A stretch of DNA of 64,000 nt from Flavobacterium agricola (GTDB taxonomy: Bacteria; Bacteroidota; Bacteroidia; Flavobacteriales; Flavobacteriaceae). The notes under the pieces are model-generated. The model did not search any database, was not told where the DNA came from, and saw only the letters and a program-made list of their open reading frames with translations. Made by a program: the position numbers and the translations under genes. The stretch lies in the NCBI RefSeq assembly GCF_025919725.1, contig NZ_CP081495.1:1054001-1118000 (forward strand). The letters are read 5' to 3'. Below are positions 35,388 to 44,744 of this stretch, one piece after another (within the stretch, counting starts at the first letter, position 1; every line of letters begins with the position of its first letter).

Positions 35388-35423
35388 TTGGTTCGGTAAA
35401 AAACGAACTAATTTATATATTTG
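35388..35423 (+). promoter_or_regulatory. Promoter with operator-like dyad of the GbsR/MarR efflux regulator gene
   Basis: A TATATTTG box at 35416-35423 is preceded by TTG at 35388-35390 (25-base spacer, slightly long). Between them lies the inverted repeat TTGGTTCG-N8-CGAACTAA (35388-35395 and 35404-35411, 7 of 8 paired). A repressor bound there would block the promoter, which suits autoregulation of this operon. The site itself is seen; the binding protein is inferred. Confidence 0.55.
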
Positions 35424-35439
35424 CATTTTTACTTACAAA

Positions 35440-35901
35440 ATGGATAAAACTTTAGAAAAATTAATAGATAATTATACGGAGCATTGTTTAGAAAGTTATA
35501 AGCTTAGCCCGTTGCAAGCAAAAATATTTGCTTATGTATTAATTTATGGTAGAAAGAACGAAATTACTTTTGACCAAGTTATAGATTATACCAAAGCTTG
35601 TAAAAGTTCAGTATCAACGAGTTTAAATAGTTTGATTGATCAGAAAAGAATTGTTTTTGAAAACAAACCTAACGATCGGAAAAAATATTACAAGATTAAC
35701 CGAATGTCTGATTTATTAGAACATGCCAAGGGTATTATTACCCGCGAACTAGTTTTAATTGACGATATGATTGATTATTTTCAGCAAACTGCAGAAAACA
35801 AAGACGATTTAATTCAGGTAAATAATATTGAAGCTTTCAAGTACTACCTAGAACAAATTAATTACACCATAGATAATACCTTAACAAAAATCCAATACTA
35901 A
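35440..35901 (+). CDS. GbsR/MarR-type transcriptional regulator of the RND efflux operon
   Basis: A 153-residue winged-helix regulator. The helix-turn-helix part reads LSPLQAKIFAYVLIYGRKNEITFDQVIDYTKACKSSVSTSLNSLIDQKRIVFENKPNDRKKYYKI, typical of the GbsR/MarR subgroup, followed by a helical dimerisation tail. It starts the operon: the RND adaptor gene follows by 15 bases, so it very likely controls the efflux genes and itself through the dyad in its promoter. The inducing ligand is unknown. Confidence 0.88.
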   Translation: MDKTLEKLIDNYTEHCLESYKLSPLQAKIFAYVLIYGRKNEITFDQVIDYTKACKSSVSTSLNSLIDQKRIVFENKPNDRKKYYKINRMSDLLEHAKGIITRELVLIDDMIDYFQQTAENKDDLIQVNNIEAFKYYLEQINYTIDNTLTKIQY

Positions 35902-35916
35902 ATTCTTTATATTAAA

Positions 35917-37005
35917 ATGATAAAAAAAACATTTGTACTTATCACTTTATTTGGTACGTTAACTTTTGTATCATGTAATAAAACAGCAGAACAACCACAA
36001 CCTGCTCCATTAGCATTACAAGCTATAACTGTAACCCAAGCACCCGCTCAGGTTAATTTAGAATTCCCAACTAAAATTGAAGGTTTAAAAAACATTGAAA
36101 TTAGACCTAAAGCTAACGGATTCATTAAAGAAATTTATGTTGATGAAGGACAAAGCGTAAAAAAAGGCCAACTTTTATTTAAATTAGAAACTGACGTATT
36201 AACACAAGATGCATCTGCCGCAAAAGCTGCTATTGAAGCTGCTCAGGTTGAAGTAGACCGTTTAACTCCGTTAGTAGAAAAAGGAATTGTTGGTAGCGTT
36301 TTACTAGAAGCTGCAAAAGCACGTTTAGCGCAAACCAAAGCAACATATAGCGGAATTGTAGCCAATATAAACTATGCAAACGTAGTTGCACCAACCGATG
36401 GTGTTATTGGTGCATTACCATATAAACCAGGAGCATTAGTTAGTTCTACTATTAATCCGCCTTTAACCACTATTTCAGATACCAAACAAGTTCGCGCTTA
36501 TTTTAATCTAAATGAAAAGCAAATGATTGCATTTGCTAAAAACGTTCCGGGTGCATCAACACCAGAAAAAATTAAAAATGCACCAGCTGTACAATTAAGA
36601 TTGGTTGACAATAGCATTTTTTCTGAATCAGGTAAAATTGCTGCAATTGAAGGTTTAATTGATGCAAATACGGGTACTACGCGTTTACGTGCCGATTTTA
36701 ATAATCCGGATGCTATTTTACGTTCAGGATCAAGCGGAACTATTATTTTTCCGGTAAGCTATGAAAACGTATTAGTAATTCCACAAAAAGCGGTGTTAGA
36801 CTTACAAGGTAAAAATTTAGTTTATGTTGTAGATAAAGATGGTATTGCACAATCTCGCACAGTAGAAATTTTAAATCAAACAGATCGTGAATATATTATT
36901 GCTTCTGGTTTAGAAGTAGGAGATGTAATTGTTACGGAAGGATTAGCAAAAGTTAGAGACGGGCAACCGGTTACTGTAACACTTTCTTCTAAAAACGATA
37001 ATTAA
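35917..37005 (+). CDS. RND efflux periplasmic adaptor (first system)
   Basis: A 362-residue lipoprotein adaptor of the AcrA/MexA type. The signal MIKKTFVLITLFGTLTFVSCNK carries the lipobox FVSC (Cys 20). Following are the barrel-sandwich hybrid NIEIRPKANGFIKEIYVDEGQSVKKGQLLFKLE, a short coiled-coil hairpin (about 95-145), NVVAPTDGVIGALPYKPGALVSSTI, and the beta-barrel and membrane-proximal domains ending VIVTEGLAKVRDGQPVTV. It bridges the pump and the outer membrane channel encoded next. Confidence 0.93.
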   Translation: MIKKTFVLITLFGTLTFVSCNKTAEQPQPAPLALQAITVTQAPAQVNLEFPTKIEGLKNIEIRPKANGFIKEIYVDEGQSVKKGQLLFKLETDVLTQDASAAKAAIEAAQVEVDRLTPLVEKGIVGSVLLEAAKARLAQTKATYSGIVANINYANVVAPTDGVIGALPYKPGALVSSTINPPLTTISDTKQVRAYFNLNEKQMIAFAKNVPGASTPEKIKNAPAVQLRLVDNSIFSESGKIAAIEGLIDANTGTTRLRADFNNPDAILRSGSSGTIIFPVSYENVLVIPQKAVLDLQGKNLVYVVDKDGIAQSRTVEILNQTDREYIIASGLEVGDVIVTEGLAKVRDGQPVTVTLSSKNDN

Positions 37006-37039
37006 ACAGCAACATCTGCTAAATAAATAATTAAAATTT

Positions 37040-40000
37040 ATGATAAAAACATTTATTGACAGACCCGTTCTGTCAACAGTAATATCAATATTAATCACTA
37101 TCCTTGGTGTTTTAGGATTAATATCATTACCGGTAGAACAATATCCAGAAATTGCACCACCAACGGTACAAGTTATGGCAAATTATACCGGGGCAAATGC
37201 TGAAACAGTATTAAATTCTGTTATTATTCCGTTAGAAGAACAAATTAACGGAGTTGAAAACATGACGTACATGACGTCAACCGCTGCAAATGATGGTAGT
37301 GCCAACATTACGGTTTTTTTCGAACTGGGTACAGATCCGGATATTGCCGCAGTAAACGTACAAAACCGTGTAGCAAGAGCTACAAGCAGATTATTACGCA
37401 ATTGTAAATCAAACGGGGGTAACTACGTTTAAATCGCAAACATCTGCAGTAATGTTCTTGTCGTTATTTTCAGAAAACCCTGATTATGACGCAACATTCG
37501 TACAAAACTACGCTAACATTAATATTGTACCTAAACTTCAACGTGTTAGAGGGGTTGGTCAGGTATTAGTTTTTGGTGGTAAAGATTACTCAATGCGTAT
37601 TTGGATTGATCCAGATAAAATGTCAGCTTATAAAGTTTCGCCAGCCGAAATTCAAGCAGCGTTATTAGAACAAAACATTGAGGCAGCACCAGGTAAATTT
37701 GGTGATAATTCAGACGGTGTTTACGAATATGCTATTAAATATAGCGGTCGTTTTAACCAAGTTGAAGAATACGAAAATATTGTTATTAAATCTTTAGGCA
37801 ACAACCAATTTGTTCGTATTGGCGACGTTGCTGATATTGAACTTGGTGCTTTTAACTATGCTGTAAATAACTACGGTATGGGTAAACCTGGGGTTGCAAT
37901 GGGTATTTTTCAAACTTCAGGATCAAACGCAAATGATATTATTGAAGAACTGAATTCAATTTTAGCTGAAGAATCTAAATCATTTCCAAAAGGTTTAAAA
38001 TACATTATTCCAATGGACGTTAAAACGTTCTTGGATGCATCGATAGAAAAAGTTACACACACGCTTCTTGAAGCCTTTTTATTAGTATTTATCGTGGTTT
38101 ATATCTTTTTACAAGATTTTAAATCAACTTTAATTCCTGGTATTGCTGTACCAGTATCTATTGTAGGTACATTCTTTTTCTTGCAAATGTTTGGTTTCTC
38201 AATCAACTTATTAACCTTATTTGCTATGATTCTGGCCATTGGTATTGTGGTAGACGACGCCATTGTTGTGGTTGAAGCCGTCCATGCCAAGCTAGAAGAA
38301 GGATATACCGACGCTAAAGAAGCTACAAAAAGTGCGATGAGCGAAATTACAGGTGCTATTGTATCTATTACCTTAGTAATGTCTGCTGTTTTCGTGCCGG
38401 TATCTTTCCTTTCAGGACCTGCTGGGGTTTTCTATAAACAATTTGCTATTACTTTAGCAGTAGCCATCGTAATTTCAGCAATTAACGCGCTAACGCTTTC
38501 ACCAGCTTTATGTGCTGTGTTATTAAAACCACACAACCCAGAAAAAAACAATCAGAAAAAAGGCGTAAAAGACCGTTTCTTTATTGCATTTAACACAGGT
38601 TTTGATGTGTTAACCGATAAATACGTTGGTTCCATCAAAGCTTTGATCAAACATAAATGGATTACTGGTACTATTTTGGTAGCTTCTGGTGTTTTTGGTT
38701 GGTATTTATTTAGTACTACTCCTGCTGGATTTATTCCGAGTGAAGACCGTGGTGCAATTATTATGGACTTAAGCATGCCAGCTGGTACAACTTTAAAAGA
38801 AACACAAAAAGTTTTATTTGAAATTGATACGATGTTAGCTGAAATGCCTGAAGTTGAATCACGAATGATTGTTGCTGGTCGTAGTATTATTAACAACATT
38901 AACGGTGGATCATACGGAATGGGAATTGTTAAACTTACCGATTTCGAATTCCGTAAAGATGATAGCTTAAGTGTTGATCGCGTGGTGCAAAAACTAACAG
39001 CTAAAACAGCGGCTAGATTTAAAGATGCACGTATTTTATTCTTAGTTCCGCCATCAGTTCAAGGTTTCGGTACTGCCGACGGTTTTGAGGTTAACTTACA
39101 AAGTAAAAATGACGACAGCTGGGAAGATATGAATGCCAATATTGGCGCTTATATTCAGGCGTTAAATGCTCGTCCAGAAATTATGTATGCCATTTCTAAC
39201 TTTAACCCTAACTTCCCTCAGTATCAAATGGATATTGATGTAGATCGCGCTAAAAATGCTGGGGTTTCTGTTACAAATATTGTAAATACCATGCAAGGTT
39301 ATTATGGTGGATTATATACAACCGATTTTAACCGATTTGGTAAGCAATACCGTGTAATGATTCAGGCCAAACCACAAGATATTGACAAGTTATCGTCAGT
39401 TGAAAAAATTAACGTTAAAAACAACGCTGGCGAATTAATTCCTATTTCTCAGTTTATTACGTTTAGTAAAGTTTATGGTCCAGAATCTGTTTCAAGATTT
39501 AACATGCTTAAATCTGCAAAAATTACAGGTAAAGCTGCACCAGGTTATTCATCTGGAGATGCTATTCGTGTTGTACAAGAAGTTGCTGCCGAGCATTTAA
39601 ACCCAACTTACGAATATGAATTCTCTGGGATGTCAAGAGAAGAAATTTTAGCGGGTAACCAAGCTACGTTAATTTTCATATTATGTTTAGTATTTGTTTA
39701 CTTCTTATTAAGTGCGCAGTACGAAAGTTACATTTTACCATTAGCAGTAATTTTCTCTTTACCGGTGGGTATTGTTGGAGCTATTTACTTTATTAATTTG
39801 GCAGGGTTAGAAAATAACATTTATTTCCAAGTTGCCTTAATTATGCTTGTAGGTCTACTTTCTAAAAATGGTATTTTAATTGTAGAATATGCTATTCAAC
39901 GTAGAAGAAACGGTATGTCAGTAGTTCACGCTGCTTACGATGGTGCTAAAGCTCGTTTACGTCCAATTTTAATGACATCGTTTGCCTTTATTTTAGGATT

Positions 40001-40196
40001 AGTACCGTTGGCTTTCTCTACCGGAGTTGGTGCCGTTGGTAACCGTTCTATTGGTATGGGAGCTGTTGGAGGAATGCTTATCGGAACCTTAATTGGGGTA
40101 TTTATTATACCGGTTCTGTTTGTTATTTTCCAAAACTTACAAGAAAAAGTAAGTCCAAATAAATTTAAAACGATTGAAGAAACTGACAATGAATAA
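37040..40196 (+). pseudogene. RND multidrug efflux pump, AcrB-type, with a frameshift near its N-terminus (first system)
   Basis: An inner membrane proton-driven exporter of about 1050 residues split into two frames. The first (37040-37432) gives TM1 and the start of the porter domain (IKTFIDRPVLSTVISILITIL through VNVQNRVARATSRL). The second resumes at 37401 as IVNQTGVTTFKSQTSAVMF and runs without a break to 40196 (C-terminal TMs with GMSREEILAGNQATLIFILC and MTSFAFILGLVPLA). The shift lies within 37391-37400: one base too many or two too few. The proton-relay Asp pair is present in GIVVDDAIVVVEAVHA. All other features are intact, so this is either a recent lesion or a sequence error. Confidence 0.88.
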
Positions 40197-41583
40197 AAAT
40201 ATTACTAGAATATCGGTTGTTGTTGGGGCAAGCTTTTTAATGCAATCTTGTTTAGTTGCTAAAAAATACGAACGCCCTAACTTAAAAGCTGAAGAAAATT
40301 TCAGAACCGAAGTTGTTGAAAAAGATACCACATCAATCGCAAAAATTGAGTGGAATAAAGTTTTTACAGATCAATATTTACAAAACTACATCCAACAAGG
40401 ATTAGAAAATAATTACGACATTCAAATTGCTGCTCAAAACATTGCTGCTGCCGAGGCATCAATGAAACGTGGTAAAGCCGGATATTTCCCAACCATTAAT
40501 GCATCTGCAACATGGACGCATCAGGAAATTTCTAAAAATTCTCAATTTGGGGGTTTGTTTTCTCAATTAGATCAATATCAATTATCTCCTTCCCTATCTT
40601 GGGAAGCAGATATTTGGGGTAAAATCAGAAGCAATAAAAGAGCCACAGCTGCCACGTATTTACAAAGCGTAGCAACAAACAAAGCTTTACAAGCACAAAT
40701 TATTGGTTCTATTGCATCGGTTTACTACCAATTATTATCTTTTGATGCGCAATTAAAAGTTGCTGAAGCAGCTTTAAAAAACCGCGAAAAAAGTGTTGAA
40801 GTAATTAAATCTTTAAAAGAAGGCGGTACGGTAAATGAAGTTGGGGTGAAACAAACCGAATCTCAGATGCTAGCTACCAAAGTTACGATTGAAGATATTA
40901 AATACAACATTGGTGTTTTAGAAAACAGTTTAAGCATTTTAATTGGTAACGCGCCAAAAAGTATTGAACGTGCTAGCTTAGCAGATCAAAAAATTGATAT
41001 TGATATTTCTACAGGAGTTCCATCAACTTTATTAGCTAACAGAGCTGATTTAATTGCTGCTGAATACAATTTAATGAGCACGTTTGAGCAAACTAACGTT
41101 GCTAGAGCTAATTTTTATCCGTCGTTTACAATCAATGCAACGTCAGGTTTTCAAGCTTTAGAAACTAAAGATTTGTTTAACGCAAATTCTTTGTTTGCTA
41201 ACATTGTAACGGGTTTAACAGCCCCTATTTTAAACGGTCGTGCAATTAAAACCAATTTCGAGGTTGCTAAAGCAAACCAACAAAAAGCATTTTTACAATA
41301 TGAAAAGCAATATTTAGTTGCTATTCAAGAAGTTTCTAATGCTTTTGCTAATTACGAAAACGAAACTAAAAAAATCAAAATTCGCGAGCAACAAGTTGAT
41401 TTGTTACAAAAAGCAGTTGAATATTCTGACGAACTTTTAGTTTACGGTATGGTAAATTATTTAGATGTTATTACGGCAAGCGATAGCGCATTAAACGCAG
41501 AGCTTTCTTTAATAGATAACAAATACAAACAGCTTAATGCAATTATTACTTTATACCGATCACTTGGTGGCGGTTGGCAGTAA
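40189..41583 (+). CDS. Outer membrane efflux channel, NodT/OprM type lipoprotein (first system)
   Basis: A 464-residue channel subunit. I start it at the ATG at 40189, overlapping the pump stop by 8 bases, because that gives a lipoprotein signal MNKNITRISVVVGASFLMQSCLVAKKY with the acylated Cys at residue 21. The longer upstream start at 40174 adds five residues before it. The mature protein shows the two helical repeats of the OEP fold (NNYDIQIAAQNIAAAEASMKRGKAGYFPTINAS and TFEQTNVARANFYPSFTINATSGF) and ends IITLYRSLGGGW, a usual terminus. A terminator follows. Confidence 0.92.
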   Translation: MNKNITRISVVVGASFLMQSCLVAKKYERPNLKAEENFRTEVVEKDTTSIAKIEWNKVFTDQYLQNYIQQGLENNYDIQIAAQNIAAAEASMKRGKAGYFPTINASATWTHQEISKNSQFGGLFSQLDQYQLSPSLSWEADIWGKIRSNKRATAATYLQSVATNKALQAQIIGSIASVYYQLLSFDAQLKVAEAALKNREKSVEVIKSLKEGGTVNEVGVKQTESQMLATKVTIEDIKYNIGVLENSLSILIGNAPKSIERASLADQKIDIDISTGVPSTLLANRADLIAAEYNLMSTFEQTNVARANFYPSFTINATSGFQALETKDLFNANSLFANIVTGLTAPILNGRAIKTNFEVAKANQQKAFLQYEKQYLVAIQEVSNAFANYENETKKIKIREQQVDLLQKAVEYSDELLVYGMVNYLDVITASDSALNAELSLIDNKYKQLNAIITLYRSLGGGWQ

Positions 41584-41593
41584 TTTTTAATAC

Positions 41594-41630
41594 AAAAAGG
41601 TCGGTTTTTAACCGGCCTTTTTTATTTAAA
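41594..41630 (+). terminator. Terminator after the first RND operon
   Basis: Stem AAAAAGGTCGGTT / AACCGGCCTTTTT with a TTT loop and one G-U pair, followed by T. Confidence 0.87.
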
Positions 41631-41784
41631 CAAACTTGCATTTCTATCTTCATAAAAGCAAGCAAAATAAATCCAATCTACAATGCAGTATTAGCAACAA
41701 TTATGCACAATTAGTAAGGCTATATAAATTTTAAATCTAATTTTTAACACAAAGCATATATTCTAAACAAAAAGTAAAAATTAT

Positions 41785-41814
41785 TTGAAATTAGCCAACA
41801 ACCCACTATATTTG
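41785..41814 (+). promoter_or_regulatory. Promoter of sdaA
   Basis: TTG (41785-41787), a 19-base spacer and TATATTTG (41807-41814): a perfect Bacteroidota promoter. Expected transcription start about 41820, 25 bases before the ATG at 41845. Confidence 0.8.
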
Positions 41815-41844
41815 TTTATAACAACAATCTCAAATTATAGTAAA

Positions 41845-43266
41845 ATGGAATGCATCTCTGTTTTTGATATGCTTAAAATTGGCATAGGTCCATCTAGTTC
41901 TCATACTTTAGGCCCGTGGAGAGCAGCTGAAGTTTTTATTCGTGAACTAAGAGAACGCGATTTGTTAACTAAAACTAACAAAATTCAAATCGATTTATAC
42001 GGTTCTCTTTCTTTAACAGGAATTGGTCACGCTACCGATTTAGCTGTTATGCTGGGATTAAGCGGTGCTGATCCGGAATATATTCCGGTAGAAAGCATTG
42101 ATATAATCATATCAGCCATTAAAACAAAAAAAGAATTATACCTAGGTAACGATCATATTGTAAGTTTTGATCCCGAAACCGATATTATTTTTAATAAAAA
42201 CTTTTTACCATTTCATGCCAACGGATTGCGCTTTACTGCATATACCACAGGCGAAATTTACGAATCGTATTTTTACAGTATTGGCGGTGGATTTGTTATT
42301 AAAGAAGATCAAGACAACTCAGCATCTAATTCGGCTGCTAAAAGAGAATTTCCTTATCCAATTGACAAGGCAGACGAACTATTAAAATACTGTTTATCAA
42401 ACAACAAAAAAGTTTCTGAAATTGTATACGAAAATGAACTTTCATTGCGTAGCGCTGAGGAAATTGATAAAGAATTAATGCGCGTGTGGAATACCATGTT
42501 AGAATGTATTTACATTGGTTGCCACACCGAAGGAACCTTACCAGGCGGATTAAATGTTAGACGCCGTGCGTACGACATGCACAAATCGTTAATTGGTGTT
42601 TTACCATATGACGGCATGAAAGATTGGGTACATACCATTAGAAAAACTGAAGTTAAGTTTAGACAAATTTTAAAATGGGTAAGCTGTTTTGCTTTAGCAG
42701 TAAACGAGGTAAACGCATCTTTAGGACGTGTGGTAACAGCTCCAACAAATGGTAGTGCGGGTGTTATTCCTGCGGTATTGATGTATTATTTAGTAATCGA
42801 AAATCATCAAGCAACCGAAAAAGAAATAAAACAGTTTTTATTAGTTGCTGGCGAAATTGGCAGTATCTTTAAAAAAGGAGCAACTATTTCTGCAGCTATG
42901 GGTGGTTGTCAAGCCGAAATTGGCGTTTCTTCTGCTATGGCAGCAGCAGCACTTTGCGAATTAATGGGTGGTTGTCCGGAGCAAGTTTTAATTGCTGCCG
43001 AAATTGCTATGGAGCATCATTTAGGTTTAACTTGTGATCCAATCGGTGGTTTAGTACAAATTCCTTGTATTGAGCGCAATACCATGGGCGCTATAAAAGC
43101 TATAAATGCGGCAGAATTAGCCTTAGAAACAGATCCGAGAAATGCAAAAGTTCCTTTAGATAAGGTAGTAAATACCATGTGGATGACAGCCAAGGATATG
43201 AACAATAAATACAAAGAAACATCAGAAGGTGGATTGGCTGTGGCCGTTAATCTTTCCGACTGTTAA
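41845..43266 (+). CDS. sdaA: L-serine ammonia-lyase (iron-sulfur, single chain)
   Basis: Deaminates L-serine to pyruvate using a [4Fe-4S] cluster. The start is ATG 41845 (MECISVFDMLKIGIGPSSSH); the longer frame from 41785 begins inside the promoter. The 473-residue chain joins the regulatory-like beta domain (about 1-150, GPSSSHTLGPWRAAEVF) and the catalytic alpha domain (TAPTNGSAGVIPAVL, GGCQAEIGVSSAMAAAAL, LTCDPIGGLVQIPCIERN), whose three Cys bind the cluster. The last residue is Cys; in the Legionella enzyme a C-terminal Cys reaches the active site, and the same is likely here. Single-gene unit with strong promoter and terminator. Confidence 0.96.
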   Translation: MECISVFDMLKIGIGPSSSHTLGPWRAAEVFIRELRERDLLTKTNKIQIDLYGSLSLTGIGHATDLAVMLGLSGADPEYIPVESIDIIISAIKTKKELYLGNDHIVSFDPETDIIFNKNFLPFHANGLRFTAYTTGEIYESYFYSIGGGFVIKEDQDNSASNSAAKREFPYPIDKADELLKYCLSNNKKVSEIVYENELSLRSAEEIDKELMRVWNTMLECIYIGCHTEGTLPGGLNVRRRAYDMHKSLIGVLPYDGMKDWVHTIRKTEVKFRQILKWVSCFALAVNEVNASLGRVVTAPTNGSAGVIPAVLMYYLVIENHQATEKEIKQFLLVAGEIGSIFKKGATISAAMGGCQAEIGVSSAMAAAALCELMGGCPEQVLIAAEIAMEHHLGLTCDPIGGLVQIPCIERNTMGAIKAINAAELALETDPRNAKVPLDKVVNTMWMTAKDMNNKYKETSEGGLAVAVNLSDC

Positions 43267-43275
43267 TAATATACT

Positions 43276-43312
43276 AAAAAACCCAAAAAGAACGTCTTTT
43301 TGGGTTTTTTTA
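43276..43312 (+). terminator. Terminator after sdaA
   Basis: Stem of about 15 bases (AACCCAAAAAGA / TCTTTTTGGGTT) with a 3-base loop and a long T run. Confidence 0.92.
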
Positions 43313-43388
43313 ACATCAATTAGTATCGAATTAATTTTCAAATAATAAAATTTACATAACTTTACGACAAGTATAAAACTATTTCCAA

Positions 43389-44207
43389 ATGTCTGTAGCA
43401 AAAAAAGATTACAAAGTAGTGACAACAAAATCACTAATTGACATGAAAGCGAACGGAGAAAAAATCTCTATGCTAACTGCCTATGATTATACCATGGCTA
43501 AAATTGTTGACTCTGCAGGGGTTGATGTAATTTTAGTTGGAGATTCTGCAAGTAACGTAATGGCAGGTCATGAAACTACTTTGCCTATTACTCTAGATCA
43601 AATGATTTATCATGCCTCATGCGTAGTTCGCGGAGCTAAAAGAGCATTAGTTGTGGTAGATTTACCATTTGGAACATATCAATCAGATTCAAAAAAAGCT
43701 TTAAATTCTGCCATTCGCGTAATGAAAGAAAGCGGTGCTCATGCTTTAAAATTGGAAGGCGGAAGCGAGATTAAGGATGGCATTAAAAAAATATTAGGTG
43801 CTGGTATCCCAGTAATGGGACATTTAGGCTTAACCCCACAATCAATTTATAAATTTGGAACCTATACTGTAAGAGCTAAAGAAGATGCAGAGGCAGAAAA
43901 ATTAATTGAAGATGCAAAAATGCTTGAACGTATTGGATGTTTTGGTATTGTTTTAGAAAAAATTCCGGCTAAACTTGCTGAACGTGTTGCTAAGGAAGTT
44001 AATATTCCAATAATCGGTATCGGTGCTGGTGGCGGTGTTGACGGACAAGTTTTGGTATTACACGATATGGTGGGTATGAATAATGAATTTAGTCCTAAGT
44101 TTTTAAGACGCTACTTAAACCTTTACGACGATATGTCTAAAGCTATTGGACAATATGTTGATGATGTTAAAACGCAAGATTTTCCAAATAGTTCCGAACA
44201 ATATTAA
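43389..44207 (+). CDS. panB: 3-methyl-2-oxobutanoate hydroxymethyltransferase
   Basis: First step of pantothenate and CoA synthesis: adds a hydroxymethyl group from methylene-tetrahydrofolate to 2-oxoisovalerate. The 272-residue TIM-barrel has LTAYDYTMAKIVDSAGVDVILVGDSASNVMAGHETTLPITLDQMIYH at the start, HALKLEGGSE, PVMGHLGLTPQSIYKFGTYTVRA and IPIIGIGAGGGVDGQVLVLHDM, all highly diagnostic, including the Mg ligand Asp in VGDS. It is probably monocistronic after the sdaA terminator. No panC or panD is in the window. Confidence 0.97.
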   Translation: MSVAKKDYKVVTTKSLIDMKANGEKISMLTAYDYTMAKIVDSAGVDVILVGDSASNVMAGHETTLPITLDQMIYHASCVVRGAKRALVVVDLPFGTYQSDSKKALNSAIRVMKESGAHALKLEGGSEIKDGIKKILGAGIPVMGHLGLTPQSIYKFGTYTVRAKEDAEAEKLIEDAKMLERIGCFGIVLEKIPAKLAERVAKEVNIPIIGIGAGGGVDGQVLVLHDMVGMNNEFSPKFLRRYLNLYDDMSKAIGQYVDDVKTQDFPNSSEQY

Positions 44208-44296
44208 TTTTTTAACGTTAAAGCATTAAAAAATTAAAAAAATCACAAAATAAACACATTACATCGGCTTTCTTTAGTAAATAAATAATAAAATTA

Positions 44297-44304
44297 TATA
44301 TTTG
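44297..44304 (+). promoter_or_regulatory. -7 promoter box of the small gene before the second RND operon
   Basis: TATATTTG matches TAnnTTTG, about 30 bases before the TTG start at 44337. No standard TTG -33 is found. It may drive the whole second efflux operon. Confidence 0.5.
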
Positions 44305-44336
44305 CAACTTAGATTGTTACACTAATTATTCTTGTT

Positions 44337-44690
44337 TTGAAAAGTTTAAAGTACATCATTTATATAATAATTACTTTTTTGTCTGTTACCTCATTAATAG
44401 CAAAAGAAGAAATTGCTGTACTTTTTCCAGAACAAGAAACCACACATATTATTGTTCCTAATTTCAGTGCTGATTTTACAGAAGCACCAGAAAACGATGT
44501 GATACAAAATATAAGGCGTTCTTGTGTTACCAAACAAGACGCCTTTACTAAACTTTTAAACCAATCCCCAACTTCATCTGGTTTAGTAATTTCTAACCTT
44601 CACGCTAAGGAAATTTCTGAGTATTTTTTATTGCTTTTTTATAAAACGCATGAAGAAATAAACTTCCTCCATCTTTTTAAATTATACTAA
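44337..44690 (+). CDS. Small putative secreted or membrane-anchored protein, unknown function
   Basis: A 117-residue frame with a TTG start and no internal Met. A hydrophobic N-terminus (SLKYIIYIIITFLSVTSLIAKEE) looks like a signal peptide or anchor, and the rest is acidic then hydrophobic (EISEYFLLLFYKTHEEINFLHLFKLY). I recognise no family. It begins about 30 bases after a TATATTTG promoter box and ends 54 bases before the second RND adaptor gene, so it probably opens that operon, where a regulator would be expected. The non-ATG start lowers confidence. Confidence 0.5.
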   Translation: MKSLKYIIYIIITFLSVTSLIAKEEIAVLFPEQETTHIIVPNFSADFTEAPENDVIQNIRRSCVTKQDAFTKLLNQSPTSSGLVISNLHAKEISEYFLLLFYKTHEEINFLHLFKLY

Positions 44691-44744
44691 ATTGAAACTA
44701 TTTATTACAAATAACACTTAATTTCAATACTATTATTTAAAAAA

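Larger units (their letters stand above)
34935..35439. other. 505-base gene-free region between dnaK and the GbsR/MarR gene
   Basis: Holds the dnaK promoter at the left and the regulator promoter and operator-like dyad at the right. Between them it is very AT-rich, with a GACG-TTT-CGTC dyad near 35070 and an orphan hairpin at 35302-35342. No plausible protein gene is seen in either strand. Confidence 0.6.

Noticed and set aside
37040..40196. Programmed ribosomal frameshifting in the RND pump or AraC gene
   Set aside because: Neither site has a slippery heptamer or an obvious downstream pseudoknot, and such control is not known for these families.
41785..41844. In-frame upstream extension of sdaA starting at TTG 41785
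   Set aside because: The TTG is the -33 element of a perfect promoter and the family N-terminus begins at the ATG at 41845.
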